Assembly: GCA_021234535.1 (NCBI GenBank)
Contig: CM037842.1
Span: 24,801,106 to 24,865,105 of the forward strand
Source: Stichopus chloronotus
Taxonomy: Eukaryota > Echinodermata > Holothuroidea > Aspidochirotida > Stichopodidae
Direction of reading: 5' to 3'
Length of the DNA stretch: 64,000 nucleotides
The notes under the pieces were generated by a model. It was not told the DNA's origin, did not search any database, and saw nothing but the letters and a program-made list of their open reading frames with translations. Within the stretch, counting starts at the first letter, position 1, and each line of letters opens with the position of its first letter. Shown one piece after another: positions 1-13,617 of this stretch. Both the position numbers and the translations under genes were made by a program.

Positions 1-959
1 TTAGATGGTGTTATTAATATGGTGGAGTTTTCATGGTGTATATAGCTGTGGCGGAGCCGCCATACAGTCGCCCCCTACACCACTTCCCCCCCCCCCCCGG
101 ACTCGAATGGATTATCGACGCCCTTTTCAGTTTTTAAAGGAAAAAAGAAAGCAATAAAGAAAAAAAGAAAGATGTAAGAATAGGGAATGTGTTGAAAGAG
201 AAGGGTGAGAAAATCCAAGATTGGGAACTTCAGTGCCCTCCTCATCCAGGAAACGATGACGGTGTTGCAAATATTAAGCCTTCAAAATTCAAGCCGTATT
301 CATTTTTTTTTATTTATATTATATATATTATTTATCAATTTTTACCAGACTTTTACAGCATTAAACGTCTAATATTGTAAGCAAATGGATTTCCATCCAA
401 GAAAATACTGACAGTACTATTACAAGAAGCTTATACTTGCTGAGCCTTGGCAGGGAGATTTCCCACGATCCAGGGAGTAGTTTCATGTACTTTTTTTTCT
501 TTTTTTTTCTGTTTTTTTTTTGGTAGGCTCACGCTTAGCCCTGACCGACCTTGGAGCTCCTCTTACATAGTCTTTCCACAATTCCTAGTCCCCCCTAATC
601 CCAAATTCAGGGTGCGCCAATGCAACAGAGGCATATTGTATTTCCGTATCACAATCGTTGATGCCAACTCATTCATGTCCCAGGCCGATTAAGATTAAAA
701 ACAAAATCCATCTACACCTCTGGCGGCTCCCCGCTTAATCAAAACAATGTGGGGGACTAAAGATATGTTCACATCCAACCAACAACGTTTGCTAAGTGCT
801 CTAAATAATGCAAAAATAAGAGCTTGAAAGCCAAAAAATGTTCTTGTACACACTTTCGCACCCCCACCCTGCTAACGCATAACACATTTTGTATAATATT
901 AAATGAAATAAAAATGTATATATGTAATATAAATATAAATATACTAAAAATAAAAAATA

Positions 960-1070
960 AATAAATATATATATATCAATTATATATATACATCAATTAT
1001 ACATATATATCATATATATATATATCATTTATGTATATATATCAATTATATATATACATATATATCAATA
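960..1070. repeat. Imperfect (TA)n / ATATCAATTATATA tract
   Basis: TATATA blocks alternate with ATCAATTA, giving a degenerate low-complexity tract that could form several small hairpins. No coding potential. Confidence 0.75.
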
Positions 1071-2244
1071 AAGTGTACAGAGAATGATGGTACCTTGTTT
1101 GAAACTATTGAAAAAGTAACATGCCAAAATTTATCATTTTTGGTTCATTTTGCATCTTTTATCAATTCTTTCCACAACAATATTCATACATGAAAAAATA
1201 ATTTGCAAAGTGTTAGCAATACATGTCGTGAAGTCATGACGTCTATTCACTCAAACATCCGGGGATTTAAAGAGACCTTCATACCTTTTAAAGTTGATAC
1301 GAATACGCAGTCTAACAACGACACCTACTTTCAACAAAAGTATCAGAAGGGAAGAAAAAGAAAATGTTATCAGAAAAGTTTGTCTGAATTTTGGGGCAAT
1401 TTTCAGAGAATGAATAAGATCATGGTTTCTGCGATCAATCTAGTTCAATGTGTGAATTAACAATATCGAGTTATTGGAAAAAATCTAGAAGACCGACTTT
1501 TGATCCATGGTTGGTGGGAAGACATTTGATCTTCAAATTGGAAGAGAAACTTTTCATCCGTGAAAAAAAATACAGTCGATCTTTTACCTTCCCGACCTCG
1601 TCTGTGTCATTTGAGAATTATTACCGTTTCTCCGTGTACGAGGTTTGTTACATTTTGCTTTTCGTTGTAAGATCCCATTTATTTGCTTTTGTGGCAGGAA
1701 AGAAGTGCTTGTCCGTTCCGTGGTAATCAGAATCAAGGTATATTCTGGATCCCCGACCGGCCAATAACCACACGAACACAGCTGCTAACGCTTGACCTTT
1801 ATCGCAGACGACTTCCCTTCGTAACTCCAGCTGTAGTGTACATACCACTGACGTCAAAGGAAAGGGATCTTAAAGGCTGCCAGCTGAAAAATTCAAAGCA
1901 ACACACATTCTTCGTCAAATTTCCCGTTCAGTGTCAAATCAGTTGTTCAGATGTGTCCCACTGAATTATCGTTCAGTAAATTTGTACGAAAATGTTCTGT
2001 AAGTATGCTTATGTTGATCTGCATGCTTTAAAATTACAGACCGGAAGTGACGTTTTGGGGACGTTCTTTTTTTGTGATTGTCAGTGCAGCATCGGCAACG
2101 AACACGGAATGAGAGAAACCAGTTATGAATACAAAAAGAAAACATGTATTCATTAAATTAAATTTCATTTCATTTGTTTATCTTTTTATCACTTCAAGTG
2201 TACAGGAAAAGGATCGTAGAAGTTCAAAAATCAAAACAAAGTAT

Positions 2245-2306
2245 TATAGTTACTTATTATAGTTACCTTCTATAGGTAACTACTATAGTTACCTACTATA
2301 GTTACC
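2245..2306. repeat. 13-bp tandem repeat, about 4.8 copies
   Basis: The unit is TATAGTTACCTAC with small changes; units begin at 2245, 2258, 2271, 2284 and 2297. The third unit carries TATAGGTAAC, so GTTAC and GTAAC face each other and the array can fold into alternative hairpins. Confidence 0.85.
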
Positions 2307-3600
2307 GTCAATTTCATATCATCATACTCACTGAAAAATATACCTTCAACTCTTAAACATTACACCAAGTAGGTCCAACTTGGACCTTTGAAATGTAAAA
2401 CTAAGTGTTTCTACTTCTGCCTTGCAGTTGGTGACGTCAGGTTGATGAAGCTTTCTGTGTGTGAAGTGAGAAAACATCAACTAAATGAAATAAAAGCAGG
2501 GTGTGCTGTCTCTTATTCCCGCATTAAGGACTGCTTCCTACAGTTGCAGAAAACTATTCAAACTATACCCTATAGTAATCTATGTGTAAACGAGATAAAA
2601 AAAACCAAAATCTCAAATTTTAGGCTGACCATGCCCGGGCCGGTGGTGATGTACTTACCCTAAGTCTTCACATGAGAAGACCAAAAAATACTACATCAGT
2701 CTTCTTTTTCACAGGTAATTAACTCTCTTATTATCAACATTTCCCTTGAAAGAAACTTTGTGTGGATGTCGCTTTCCAAGTTGGTCCAAAGAAAGTTGGA
2801 AGATTAACGATGAAGGCCTTTTTTTTCATCAAACAGCTTAACTTATATTCATAAGTCTCTGTCTGATTCCCCCTTCCAAATAAACGCTGGACAATCATCG
2901 AAAACTGAGCAAAACGGTCACATCCGGTCTAATAATTTCAAATATTGTATATATTTCAAATAAATCTTCAAATATTGGATATAATATCAATTAGCAAACT
3001 TATTGCACTCACTTTCCTGTAATGTAAATTTATTTGTCCATATCGTTTCTCCTGGAAGGGACCCTCGATCTTGTATAGCGCCAGACCCACGATGAGAAAT
3101 GTTTACGTCACGTAGCCAAAAAAAAAAAAATTGAAAATGTGAGTAAAGGCGAATGGAACGATGTTATCGTCTGAGAGTACACGTTTCATATTATAAATTG
3201 CACAATATTTATCATCATTTCCGGTTGAAGTATTGCACTATAAATGTGTTGAATGTTATCGTGACCACATGGTTAAACTTTATTTCTTCGTTTTTAGTTG
3301 TGTTTGCTTATTCAACGTGTCCTGTTTCAAATAGTTCTAGTGCAACAATTTACTTTGGTATTTGTGAAGATCGGTTTTATGATCACTTAGAACAGGAAAT
3401 ATAATCTCATGTATATTGATATTTTGGAGACAAAAAACAAAAATTTGACATGAAGTACTAGTTAAGTAGGTCAGCAACCTACTAATTGTAGAAACGTTTA
3501 GAGGCACCATTTTCGTCGCTGTTTGAAATGTCCATTAGTCTAACACATCAGTGTACCTTTAGTATTCCTGAGTGGCTTCTCCGAGCATCCGGGATCAAGG

Positions 3601-3640
3601 TCACCACTGATGATACAACGTCACCACTGATGATACAATT
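3601..3640. repeat. 20-bp direct tandem duplication
   Basis: TCACCACTGATGATACAA occurs at 3601 and again at 3621, directly adjacent and identical over 18 bases. Confidence 0.9.
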
Positions 3641-3911
3641 ACATGAGCATTGCATTGTTGATTTTCAAAAGAGTTAATCACATGGCGTCAACTGCCTTTG
3701 TCTTTGGCATTTCTCGTATCCCTTGTTGATTTGTACCACTTTTTCACCCCTCACCCCTTTCTCTCTCTGCCCATTCAGTGTCGGGACGGATTATTGTCTA
3801 TTTTGGGAGGGGCGGGGTTATTTCACGCTAAAATGTGAAATGAGTTCCCAACATTCTAAAATAGGCAGCTGTTCAGCCCATATGACTGTGCACTCAAGAT
3901 TCATAGGGTGC

Positions 3912-3951
3912 CCATATGGGTCAGCCCAGCTATCCCATGTGACCCATATGG
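3912..3951. repeat. 11-bp perfect inverted repeat around CCATATGG
   Basis: CCATATGGGTC (3912-3922) and GACCCATATGG (3941-3951) are exact reverse complements with an 18-base loop. Further CATATGG/CCATAT words lie nearby, at about 3879 and 4089. Confidence 0.75.
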
Positions 3952-5264
3952 AGAGGTGCTGGAGTCCACTTGGGCAATTGTCCAATATGCACTTCAGATT
4001 ATATTCTATGTACAGATCTATTTGTCACTGTAATCTATCTTGAATTTTAAATTTATGAATCGTGGCTGCAGAATCATATGTATTCACCTATATGGGGCGC
4101 ATATTGGAATGTTTCCTGGGTTACGTGGTAGTTAGCCCACACAACAGACGTGTAATACTCATGCACCAGCTCTGCCACTGCAGTCATATTACCGATGTGC
4201 ACGAACTATTGCTGACTACCCTGCTATAAGTATTCATGTGTGTCGACGTAATCAACTACACTCAGCAACACTCAATATTTATGTTTGGTTAAGTTAAAAG
4301 TATTCTTGGTTTTGTTGGTGTGTGTGTCTTTTTTTTTTTTTTTTGCCAATCTTCCAACGTGAAATAAGACTCATAAATATCGAGACCCTGGATCTGAGAC
4401 AGATGTGTAATTGTTTGCAGGTGTTACGTTGTGTACATTGTAAAACTGTATATACCAACAGCTACTTCGAGTGTTGCGTGGTAATGTGAATAGAGAGTAG
4501 AATCACAAGAAAATAGTTAAGAGGTTGGAAAGTTAATCCCATTCATATACCTCCGATCTTCATAAGTTGTTTCATGGATGTAAAATGTTGAAAGATATTC
4601 ACGTCATTTGAAATAGCCAATTTTACAATAAATGGTGGTGTCCTTCTAGCACAATTCACATTACTTGGTTTCGTTTGGTATTGAAATGAATATGATTATA
4701 CAACCTTGAAAAGTTGGCTGTTTTCTTGCGCACTTGAGCCTGTTGTATGGCGAGGACTTGTTTTGTCCAGTACCCCATTGCGGTATATACATACCGTGAT
4801 TCTAATGGCACTTGCGTTCGAAACAAAAAAAAAGCAAAACAAAAAAGTAAATGAAAACAAACTAATTTGAGTAGTATAAAAGTGACATTCTCAAATCTAT
4901 TCTTTTAAATTGAGTGATATAAAGCTATATAAAGCATATGAAGCATATAAATGTTAAAATAATCTTCAACGTCTTATATCTTAGTTCTCAGGAATGTCTT
5001 GTGAAGATGGGAGATTCATCATTAGAGGATATTTTTTTAAGCTTTGTGGTATGTTTAATTTTCAACTACCTACGACCATCCACAGGCGGAGTAATTTATC
5101 ATTCTTCTATCTGCATGGGAACTTTTAGACCACCAGATCAAATGATCGTTCTTGACTCTGCCTTTTCACACTTCCTGACTCCAAGATCCTTGTTGTCGTT
5201 GTATTCCAGGTATAGGAGATCAGTGACGCCATGGCGTGCCAAGGATGGGCTTTGTAACTGTAAT

Positions 5265-5292
5265 CAGGGAGTTGTTAAATAGCAACTCCCTG
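5265..5292. repeat. Hairpin palindrome, copy 1 (CAGGGAGTTG / CAACTCCCTG)
   Basis: A 10-bp perfect stem (5265-5274 with 5283-5292) encloses an 8-base loop. Close relatives occur at 33299-33324 and 39593-39619, so this is a dispersed short palindrome and not a single chance hairpin. Confidence 0.8.
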
Positions 5293-5830
5293 CTGTAATC
5301 TCTTGTAGCAGAATGTACGCTGTATCATGTTTCGAGCCTGTCCTTATCGCTATCTCAACTAACAGGGAATCGCTGTGGGTCAGTAGGTCGCGTATGAGTA
5401 CCGGCTGTCAGGAAAAACTGCAGGATAAAAAAAAAAGAAAAACAGCAACATTAAAACCAGGTATCATATTTCCTTTTGTTTCAGTCCCCAAGTTTGATTC
5501 CTGTTTTGCATATTAGAAGGATCACATTTTGGACGCATATGGGAAGCGAAATAGGACAAATAGCCAGTCATGAATACTGTACTGTTCGTACATTCTCAAA
5601 TGATAAGCGTGTATAAAAGTCTACTTCAATATGCGTTTGTAAGTTAAATTGAAAAAAAAACTGCTTATAGTCGATGTAACGCCGGTGAAGGTGCCTATGT
5701 GACATCATGGCTACATTGTTACTTTGGATAGGCCTATGTATAAACATGAATAGGATGCATATCCTTTATATTCGAATGCACCTATCTACTTTATTCAGCA
5801 CGTATGTAGGACAATGTGGACATATTTCCA

Positions 5831-5880
5831 CACACCGATCCATAAAAATAAACCCGCACACCGATCCTTAAAAATAAACC
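5831..5880. repeat. 26-bp tandem repeat, 2 copies
   Basis: CACACCGATCC followed by (A/T)TAAAAATAAACC occurs at 5831-5855 and 5857-5880 with one substitution. Confidence 0.85.
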
Positions 5881-8071
5881 TTCACTGTATGAATGAACAA
5901 ATCCACCACCAAGTCTAATAACCCGGCATGGTTTGAAATTGCTAAGTTATAGAAAGTTTTTAGCACGCTGAAATTTGTATCCATAATTGGAAATTTCTTG
6001 TTCAAACATTTCCGATCCGTGAGTTTTGCATTTTCGAAGGACACCTCAAGAAGAGAAACATTGTAAGTTGTTTCTTGCAACAACAACAACAACAACAAAA
6101 GTGTGATTTGCCGACAGATTTGCTTAAAGTGATTGACCGTGTTTGGAAAAATCAGAAGGATAAAATTATGTTTGATCTCAAAATTTTCTTCATTTTTAAA
6201 TGTACATGAGAGATTTTTTGTGGAATACTTATATGATTCAGTGGAGGAAAATGACAGTAACTTACTTTGAAAAGCAACGGCATAAAAACAGTAAAAAAAA
6301 CAGAAATCATATTTGAAAATTAAAGTTTCTTATCACAAGGTCTACGTAATGAACATGCGACAGTTATAAGGTCTCACTGAGGTATGAAAAGCATACTATT
6401 CAAGTCGTCAGTCCTTGACTTGGTATCGGGAATTGCAGTATTTAGTGACTAACGAAGCACTGTATTAATGATAAGCTATAAACCGGTCATCTCACTACGG
6501 CGCCAGTGATCAGCCGTTTGGACCAACTGAATATTATTCATAACTAGTGTACTCCCCATTGCCATGTCACGGAAGCTCATGGCTAAGTTGAATGGAAACT
6601 GTCAACCACTACATTATCGTATTTTACACTTTTTTTTACCTATATTGAAGAATTTGAATTCATATCGCAGAATTTATCACCTGAAACCTACATATACATT
6701 TTCCCAAATTGTCCAAATGGTGCAACATACTAAACTTGCAGTCATGAAATGTTAATGTTAATGGTTTTTTTTTTACTTTTTGCCTACCCACGCAATCACT
6801 TTAATGTTATTCGCTTCTAGTCGATTACTTTATTTTATTTATTCAGTGTGTTTACCGATGGGTCTACGGTTACAGATGATGTGAGTGCTCATACAGAGGA
6901 TCTCAAACGGTCTTTTGGTCAAGACAAATAATTCCACGATATTGGACAGATGTGAGGTGACAATGTCAGTCAAGCAGGCCAGAAACACTGTCATCCAGTG
7001 TTGTTGGAGAGGTGATACCTTAAATCACCGTCAGGTCTTTATAGACCCCCCTGCATGTGACGTCACCTTGATGCAGTGAACCCTCCTCCTTGAGGATAAG
7101 TTACTAAAACTTAACACGTTTCACGTAGCGTCCCTGCTATTCCATCTACACGCACCTTACGGTACATGCATGTATGTACTGTTCGGTTTCGTTTATCCAA
7201 AGTGAGGGCGCCCTTGTTTGCTGTTATCTAAGGTAATTCATTTGGGCTGTTATATGACGTCAATGCAAGTGGGGGAGGGGGGGGAGGTCTACTAAGCTTC
7301 TGTATGTTGCACACTGCCACTACGACTTGATAATCAATGGTTGTTATTTGCAAATTGTGGCAGAGATCAAGACAATTATAACGTGGAAAGTATAAAAGGA
7401 CGTCTGGCATAGAACTTTGAGTAGGGGTATTTTTTTTTCAGAAAATTGAATAATAATTTGAACGACAATACAAAAACTGATCTCCAAGGATACAACAATG
7501 ACGTCAAACTTAAACTTGAACTTAGACGTCAATCTAGGAATGTAAAATAAAATGCAAGTCGAAAGTCACATTCCCTGCTGGTGAATTTGAGAAGACATAA
7601 TCTAACGAAAGAAAATTGATACTAAACATTCTCTCAAAAGTGTGTGTAATAAAGAAAAAGCCGTCACAACCAAGACAAGAAATGTCCTTTGCTTGATCTC
7701 CTTTCAGTGCGATTACTGGCGAATCTAACGGAAGGGGGGCGGTTGCCATGGCCCAATCCAAAGGTGGTTGGTCAAAAATCGTCGAATAAGTTATACCTAC
7801 TGAAAACGGAATTCTTTAGAAAAATTAACTCAACAATTGTACCTTTGTTGCATCGAATCGCATTCGAGGGTACTCAGTTATGGGGGAAACTTCCAAAAGG
7901 GGAAGGGGATCACATCCTTCCCTTACACCCCCTCCTTCCCTTACACCACCCTCCCTCCCCCCCCCCCCTCCCTCCCCCATGTCGCTGTACCACCAGTTTG
8001 ACTCCTCCCATAGTAAAGGACTTTGAATCAGCTAGTGAGTGTGACATGAATGTTTCTCATTAAAATCATAA

Positions 8072-8262
8072 GCATCACCCACTCCACCCAATCCATAACA
8101 TGATATCATGCATTTTGACAAGTCTTAAGACAATCGTGTATCCCCTAACCTTTCCACCCAAAGTATCTGATCATAACCTAATCTAGTCAGGTCTATCAGG
8201 TATGATGTACGTGTCTTGAGACACTTAAATGTGAAACCTAACAAAAACAAAACTATGGAATT
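8072..8262 (+). repeat. Interspersed repeat D, copy 1
   Basis: This stretch of about 190 bp matches the reverse complement of 22975-23140. Shared blocks include AAGTCTTAAGAC, ATCAGGTATGAT and AATGTGAAACCTAACAA. Class unknown: no coding, and no clear terminal inverted repeat or tail. Confidence 0.65.
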
Positions 8263-9688
8263 GGTGCCTACTCCTTTATTATGTATTTTTCATAGACATT
8301 TTTTTTTTTGTTCTCTAAGATGTTGTTGTTTACCTGTTCATAACTATTAACCAAAAGTCATTAGAAAAGTCATTAGAATTGATTGGGTTTACTTCTGTTG
8401 GGGTGTGTGTGGTGGTTGAAAGTTTGGAAGGAATGTCTAGAGAGAATCAACAAAGAAAAAAATTTGGCAAAGAAATTTCAATTAAGAAAAAATGAACACT
8501 CGGTGTAAATTTTACAGAGAAATGCGTCCTCATATATTTTGTACAATCACCCTGAGCGACAGGGGCGTCCCTCAGGGTATAAAGATCACCCATGGACTAT
8601 CTAAGCGGATCTTCAACATTGGTTGGCGTGGAATGTACAAGTACATTTTAGAATCTGTACAACCCACCCCCTTCCTTCATGGTCAGAAATAGCACCTCCC
8701 GGGTGTCCTATAAGCTAGCATGTACCCAAACTTGAAATAAGGGTTTTATGTCTCCGATTTCTCAATAAATGAGAAAAACATAACTCTATGAAAAATGATA
8801 ATAATTTTTTATTGTTTTGATTGGAGAATATATCCACCGATAACATCGCGTTCGCTCGGCTGGCCGTCGTGCGTTAATGTGTCCTTTAAAAACATTTTGT
8901 CAACAGTTGTAATTTACGGAAGTATAGAAAGGACATGCAAGTTAAAATAGAACCATCAATCCGAAATAAAAATTTTACTAATTAAAAATGACAAAAATCT
9001 TTAAATTTGAGACATTGAGCTATTTGCGAAAGTCTCGCAATTCAGAAAATTGCCATTTTGACCTGCTCTAATTCGCCAAAATGACAGTTTACGGAGTTTT
9101 GCCCTTTTGACCTGATGTTCGATTTTTCCAAGGTGTCAATTCTCCTAAATTTTGTCGGTTTTAAAAGGATACCAAAAATTCGTCGGGAAATAACAAGTTC
9201 CAGGTTTTTGTCATTTTGACAAATTATTTACGCAGGAAAATGCCAATGTCACGCAGAAAAAATACAGACAGTTTGCTGAGATTTTTGCTGCGATTAGAGT
9301 AATTTTTATCTGTAACATGTTCTGTCTAAGCTTCAGTAAAATTCATGACGTAAGGACAATAAGTGACCATATCTTCCTTGTTTTCCTTTCTGCGCAATAA
9401 CATTTACGCTGAGATTTTTTCATCATTTTATTTTCTTTTCTCCAGTCGTGGAGGAAGATTATATAAGATATAAAAACACACTAAAACAGGCCCAGCTATT
9501 AGAGGGCGCCAAATGTATTTCCATTATACGAGTCTCTTCTTTCGCCGCTATATGACGTGCGTTGTTGGCTACATTTCAGGATTTCAATAAATGTTTTATA
9601 CATATAAATATTAACATTATGATTATATTATATATTACATAGACACCACTGACACGAGGATAAAAAATTATGACGTTTACGACGTGGT

Positions 9689-9689
<1 letters not shown>
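8263..9689. other. Non-coding, no gene seen
   Basis: AT-rich sequence. The words CATTTTGACCTG or CTTTTGACCTG recur between about 9050 and 9120, as in an old degraded tandem repeat. Nothing else stands out. Confidence 0.5.
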
Positions 9690-9775
<86 letters not shown>

Positions 9776-9812
9776 ATATATAGATCTATATATATATATA
9801 TATATATATATA

Positions 9813-9866
<54 letters not shown>
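9690..9866. repeat. (TA)n microsatellite, left flank of PLE1
   Basis: About 177 bases of nearly pure TA, broken only by a few CTATATATAGATC interruptions near 9774-9790 and 9812. The PLE1 fragment begins directly at its 3' edge. Confidence 0.97.
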
Positions 9867-9870
<4 letters not shown>

Positions 9871-10224
9871 GAAGATATAGGAATAGATCCTTGGTAACAA
9901 ACAATTTTCCAACAAATCTTAAATCCCATGTAGTCTACCAATTCAATTGTTCAAGCTGTAACGCTATATCGGGGAAACCCACAGACATTTGGCTACAAGG
10001 ATCAATAAGCATCTAAAATCCGACAAAAACTCACATGTTTACAAACACTTACACAAATCCCCCTCTTGTAAGGCAAAATGCGATCACAACTCTTTCAAAA
10101 TCATTCATTTTGACTCGGCACCCACTAAGCTGCAGCTTAAACTCAAGGAATGCCTTCATATCAACTGGAATCTGCCCAATCTCAACAAACAACTGAAATC
10201 CCCATTATTTTCTTTATTCAACTA
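9867..10224 (+). pseudogene. Penelope-like element fragment: GIY-YIG endonuclease C-terminus (PLE1)
   Basis: Remnant of the 3' end of a Penelope-like retroelement polyprotein. The readable protein starts with [13 protein letters not shown], the usual lead-in to the GIY-YIG nuclease of these elements (hydrophobic strand plus CxxC). A one-base frameshift near 9965 follows. A second frame then continues with [20 protein letters not shown], a CKAKCDH cluster and a C-terminal leucine-rich segment ending in a stop at 10222-10224. The RT domain and the rest of the N-terminus are missing, so this is a 5'-truncated, frameshifted copy. In the family this nuclease nicks target DNA to prime reverse transcription. 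The 3' untranslated part (10225-10449) carries a hammerhead-like motif, and (TA)n lies on both sides. Family assignment is by recognition of motif order only. Confidence 0.8.
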
Positions 10225-10304
10225 AGTGTTACTCCTAAATATTTTGTCTTTGACAACCCAATTGGTAGTACGTTCACCTCTCCTTATTTAGTCTTATCAT
10301 CAAC

Positions 10305-10338
10305 CTGACGATGGAAGTTGACCTTCCGAAACATGTCG
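10305..10338 (+). ncRNA. Hammerhead-ribozyme-like motif in PLE1 tail
   Basis: CTGACGA (10305-10311) matches the CUGANGA core. A 5-bp helix II follows: GGAAG 10313-10317 with CTTCC 10323-10327. Next comes GAAA at 10328-10331, then ACATGT-C-G. ACATGT is self-complementary, so helix III could form between two RNA copies, as described for the minimal hammerheads of Penelope-like elements. The predicted cleavage would follow the C of GTC, near 10337. Helix I pairing is weak (2 bp or so), so this copy may be inactive. Confidence 0.6.
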
Positions 10339-10446
10339 TATTTTTATTATAATCTTTGTGTACACTGTTAATATATTGATGTTTTCCATCAAATCAGTGG
10401 TGTATTGTTTCATTTTTTTATCTGGACTTGTGCTTCGTAGAACATT

Positions 10447-12051
<1,605 letters not shown>

Positions 12052-12387
12052 GAATTTTGCTACAGAACTTGTGGGGATAATTACATTGGAGAATCCAAAC
12101 TCAGGCTTTATGACAAATTTGAAAACCATGTGAATGCTGACTATTCCAAAGAATTTATTTCAATACACGATCACTTAGGTTACGATCACAGTAAAAAGGC
12201 ATCAGATAAACTTTCAAGCCCAGCTGATATTATCCATCTCCAAGTAGAGAATTCCTGGTACAAACGTAAGCTCATGGAGTCTTATTTCATTAAGGATTTA
12301 CAACCAAACATACGATTTGAACGTGGACAGCTTTGTTCATGTTTAACAGGTTTGTTATTTCCACATTTACGTCTGAACGAGCACTGA
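12052..12387 (+). pseudogene. GIY-YIG endonuclease fragment, probably from a Penelope-like or related element
   Basis: One frame reads EFCYRTCGDNYIGESKLRLY, then a long helix with DKFENHV, a central HDHLGYDH segment, and near 12260-12305 the pattern YKRKLMESYFIKDLQPNI. This order fits a GIY-YIG nuclease: the xYIGES strand, an arginine-bearing helix, then the catalytic glutamate in RKxxES and a closing L.P.I motif. An in-frame stop (TAA) lies just upstream of 12052, and I find no RT domain upstream. The sequence is clearly different from the GIY-YIG parts of PLE1 and PLE2, so it represents another lineage. It ends at 12387 and is followed by an A-run at about 12478-12495. The P-like insertion begins 287 bp further on. 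A standalone nuclease gene fragment is the alternative. Confidence 0.6.
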
Positions 12388-12673
12388 ACTTTCCAAAAAG
12401 AGGGCCTCCTTGCAGAAAAGGAGTTTACCACTAGGACGATGTAACAGAACTTCAGGGCAAATCAATTCTTCGCTTAAAAAAAAAAAAAAAAAAAAGTTAG
12501 AGTTTGGCTCACAAAAATGTTGCTTCAATAAAGGACAACTTTGTTTCGATAAAGAGCAAAAGGGTCCTATTGAATATATCGTGTAGAAGGTAACAATAGC
12601 CTATACTCACATTCTGTGCCACTGCCACACTCTTGGAGATCTCCATTTCTCTGCGGAGTCCACAGCTTCTTTG

Positions 12674-12681
12674 GCAGCTAC
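12674..12681. repeat. 8-bp target site duplication, left (GCAGCTAC)
   Basis: GCAGCTAC directly precedes the left terminal inverted repeat and is repeated exactly at 15276-15283, just outside the right one. Confidence 0.93.
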
Positions 12682-12710
12682 TAGAGTACCTTTATAGGGA
12701 GAGTAGCGAC
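12682..12710 (+). repeat. Left terminal inverted repeat of P-like element (29 bp)
   Basis: Begins TAGAGTACC and ends GAGTAGCGAC. Exact reverse complement of 15247-15275. Confidence 0.93.
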
Positions 12711-13215
12711 ATTGACGTTCCAAAAATTACAGGTCATGTGACTACAGGAGCCATTTTGTTTCCAAAAAGTTTTGGCCGCACGCAGTCAATGACAGTGACT
12801 ACACGTAAACTTTCCAGTTCTCCAAGAAAAGGACGGGTTGTTGTGCATTTAGTTGCCACAATCGGTCCGAGAAAGGGTTTAGGATGTACAGATTTCCCAC
12901 AAATACTAAGAGATGAAAGATTTGGGAGAATAAAGTCAGCCGTGTCAATTGGAAACCAACCAACGTCGTTTCTTTGCCATGTAACGTTAGAACTAAGTTA
13001 TAGGTGGTATACTCAACACTCAGGGGCATAGGCTACTAACGTACTGTGAATAGGACGAAAAGGGTAGCTAGGCCTAACTTTAGGCTCGTCTGTGTTAGGG
13101 TTCCTTCTCTATAAAAGAACCCTAGTCTGTGTAGGACGGGACAAACCGTCGCCTAGCCTTTACCTGGCAAAGTAAGCTGGATTACAAAAATTCATTGGAT
13201 TGGGTAACCAACTAA

Positions 13216-13617
13216 ACTGCTATTCTGCATCAGTTGCGCAATGCTGGGAACAAATTTCTCCGCACATCTCGACTTAATCAGGACTGCCTAGAGAATTTAT
13301 TTTCAGTTGTTCGTCTGAAGAAGCCTGTTCCTTCACCACTGGAATTCAATTATGCCTTGAAATCAATCGGTAGTGCACAGTTCCTCACTCTCAAGCAAGC
13401 AGGAAGCTATGACCAAGATGATGGAGCGTTTTTGGCAGAGTTCTTCAACCAGAATTTGCAGATGCCCCAACAAGAGCCAGAAATTCCTGAACCTTGCTTA
13501 TCAGATGAGGAGCTTTTCTCAAACCTTCCCCAAGTCGAACTTGACCGTTTTTTTAACCTTGCTGGGCACTGTCTTAATTCAATCAAGAAAAATGAGAAGA
13601 CTTGTGACGAATGTTAG
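13216..13617 (+). pseudogene. P-element / THAP9-type transposase, C-terminal remnant
   Basis: The open frame runs from after a stop at 13213-13215 to a TAG at 13615-13617. It contains TSRLNQDCLENLFSVVR followed by a PSPLEFNYALKSI segment. This is the hallmark of the C-terminal catalytic part of P-element transposases (consensus close to LNQDxLENFFxxIR, then PxxxxFxYALR). The E of LEN lies in the region where the family has its last acidic residue. An acidic linker follows (PEIPEPCLSDEELFSNLP), then a DECxx ending that suggests the start of the family's cysteine-rich tail, lost to a stop. The N-terminal THAP zinc finger, leucine zipper and RNase-H core are not visible upstream. There is no ATG near the start, so this was probably the last part of a longer gene. 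It lies inside the terminal repeats in the sense orientation. Confidence 0.82.

Larger units (their letters stand above)
1..8071. other. Non-coding, AT-rich DNA with small repeats
   Basis: No open frame here looks like a known protein, and none has splice sites joining it to a neighbour. The stretch holds only low-complexity DNA: a C13 run at 86-98, an AT-rich tract near 960-1070, and the small tandem and inverted repeats listed separately (2245-2306, 3601-3640, 3912-3951, 5265-5292, 5831-5880). An AAC microsatellite lies at about 6078-6099, and a C/T-rich patch at about 7910-7980. Confidence 0.6.

Noticed and set aside
9684..9866. YIYIYI peptide joined to the PLE1 nuclease fragment
   Set aside because: It is the translated (TA)n tract; the real remnant starts after it.
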